Shown here piece after piece: positions 6,176 through 6,458 of a stretch of DNA of 6,458 bases. The notes under the pieces were generated by a model that saw nothing but the letters and a program-made list of their open reading frames with translations, had not been told where the DNA came from and did no database searches. The stretch is taken from assembly GCA_023301405.1 (NCBI GenBank), contig JALZUX010000246.1:1-6458 (forward strand), given 5' to 3'. Within the stretch, counting starts at the first letter, position 1. Each line of letters begins with the position of its first letter. The stretch is from Granulosicoccaceae bacterium. GTDB lineage: Bacteria > Pseudomonadota > Gammaproteobacteria > Granulosicoccales > Granulosicoccaceae. Made by a program: the position numbers and the translations under genes.

Positions 6176-6458
6176 AAGAGTAGCGGAATGAACGCACAAG
6201 CATATCAACTGACGATGACGCTGCCCACCATCAACGTCATACCTGTTGCTATTGTTGACGGACCCTAACGTGGGTTTTGGCGGATCACATTACCGATGTC
6301 GCGGGATGTACGGCGTGTTGCCTTGTGAGATGTGTTTGGCGGAATGCTACGGCTTATCTAGTGCTCGGCATGAATGACTGCAGAGTGTGTAAGTGTATCG
6401 CGCAAATTGAGGTTGGCGCTTTGTCAGCTTTTGTTCAGCGTCTGAATTTACAAAAAAA
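6176..6458. other. Region upstream of the phospholipase gene, to the window edge
   Basis: I see no supported gene in these 283 bp. An open frame from ATG 6370 runs off the right end (29 codons so far, with three early Cys). It has no ribosome binding site and no recognisable similarity, and it is short enough to be chance. The promoter of the - strand phospholipase should lie here but I could not place it. TTGTCA at 6421-6426 with TGAATT 16 bases further on is a poor + strand promoter candidate. The window ends in a run of seven A. Confidence 0.3.

Noticed and set aside
6370..6458. Start of a small Cys-containing gene running off the right edge
   Set aside because: Only 29 codons are visible, with no ribosome binding site or similarity. 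An open frame of this length arises easily by chance.

Overview
The window looks like an ordinary chromosomal stretch of a free-living, probably marine or aquatic, gammaproteobacterium of moderate GC content. This is inferred from the gene families and from the resemblance of the CvfB homologue to E. coli YitL; no rRNA or other strong taxonomic marker is present. I see no insertion sequence, CRISPR array, tRNA, integrase or phage gene.

Layout. (1) Positions 1-204, + strand: the C-terminal end of a FAD-dependent D-amino-acid dehydrogenase/oxidase (DadA-like). (2) 205-385: intergenic, with one strong hairpin at 315-348. (3) 386-1057, +: a Popeye-type protein (short membrane anchor plus cyclic-nucleotide-binding-like beta-roll). 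It is split by a single in-frame TGA at 569-571, at a position where I would expect Trp. (4) 1332-2168, +: a complete CvfB/YitL S1-domain RNA-binding protein. (5) 2196-2228: a terminator between convergent genes. (6) On the - strand, read from right to left: a patatin-like phospholipase (6175-4988), a Prx5-type peroxiredoxin (4884-4405), a DUF937 protein (4040-3447) and a lipoprotein with a sialate O-acetylesterase-like SGNH domain (3334-2234).

The plus-strand and minus-strand blocks converge at about 2200. The minus-strand genes are separated by gaps of about 100-365 bp and are probably mostly transcribed separately. The only pair with a conceivable shared theme is the phospholipase and the peroxiredoxin (membrane lipid turnover and peroxide removal), and that link is speculative.

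I did not find a previously undescribed multi-gene system. The observation most worth a second look is the Popeye-family gene. It is intact in one frame across its whole length except for one TGA, and its phosphate-binding cassette lacks the arginine used by classical cAMP receptors. A decaying gene, a sequencing error and programmed UGA readthrough cannot be told apart from this sequence alone.
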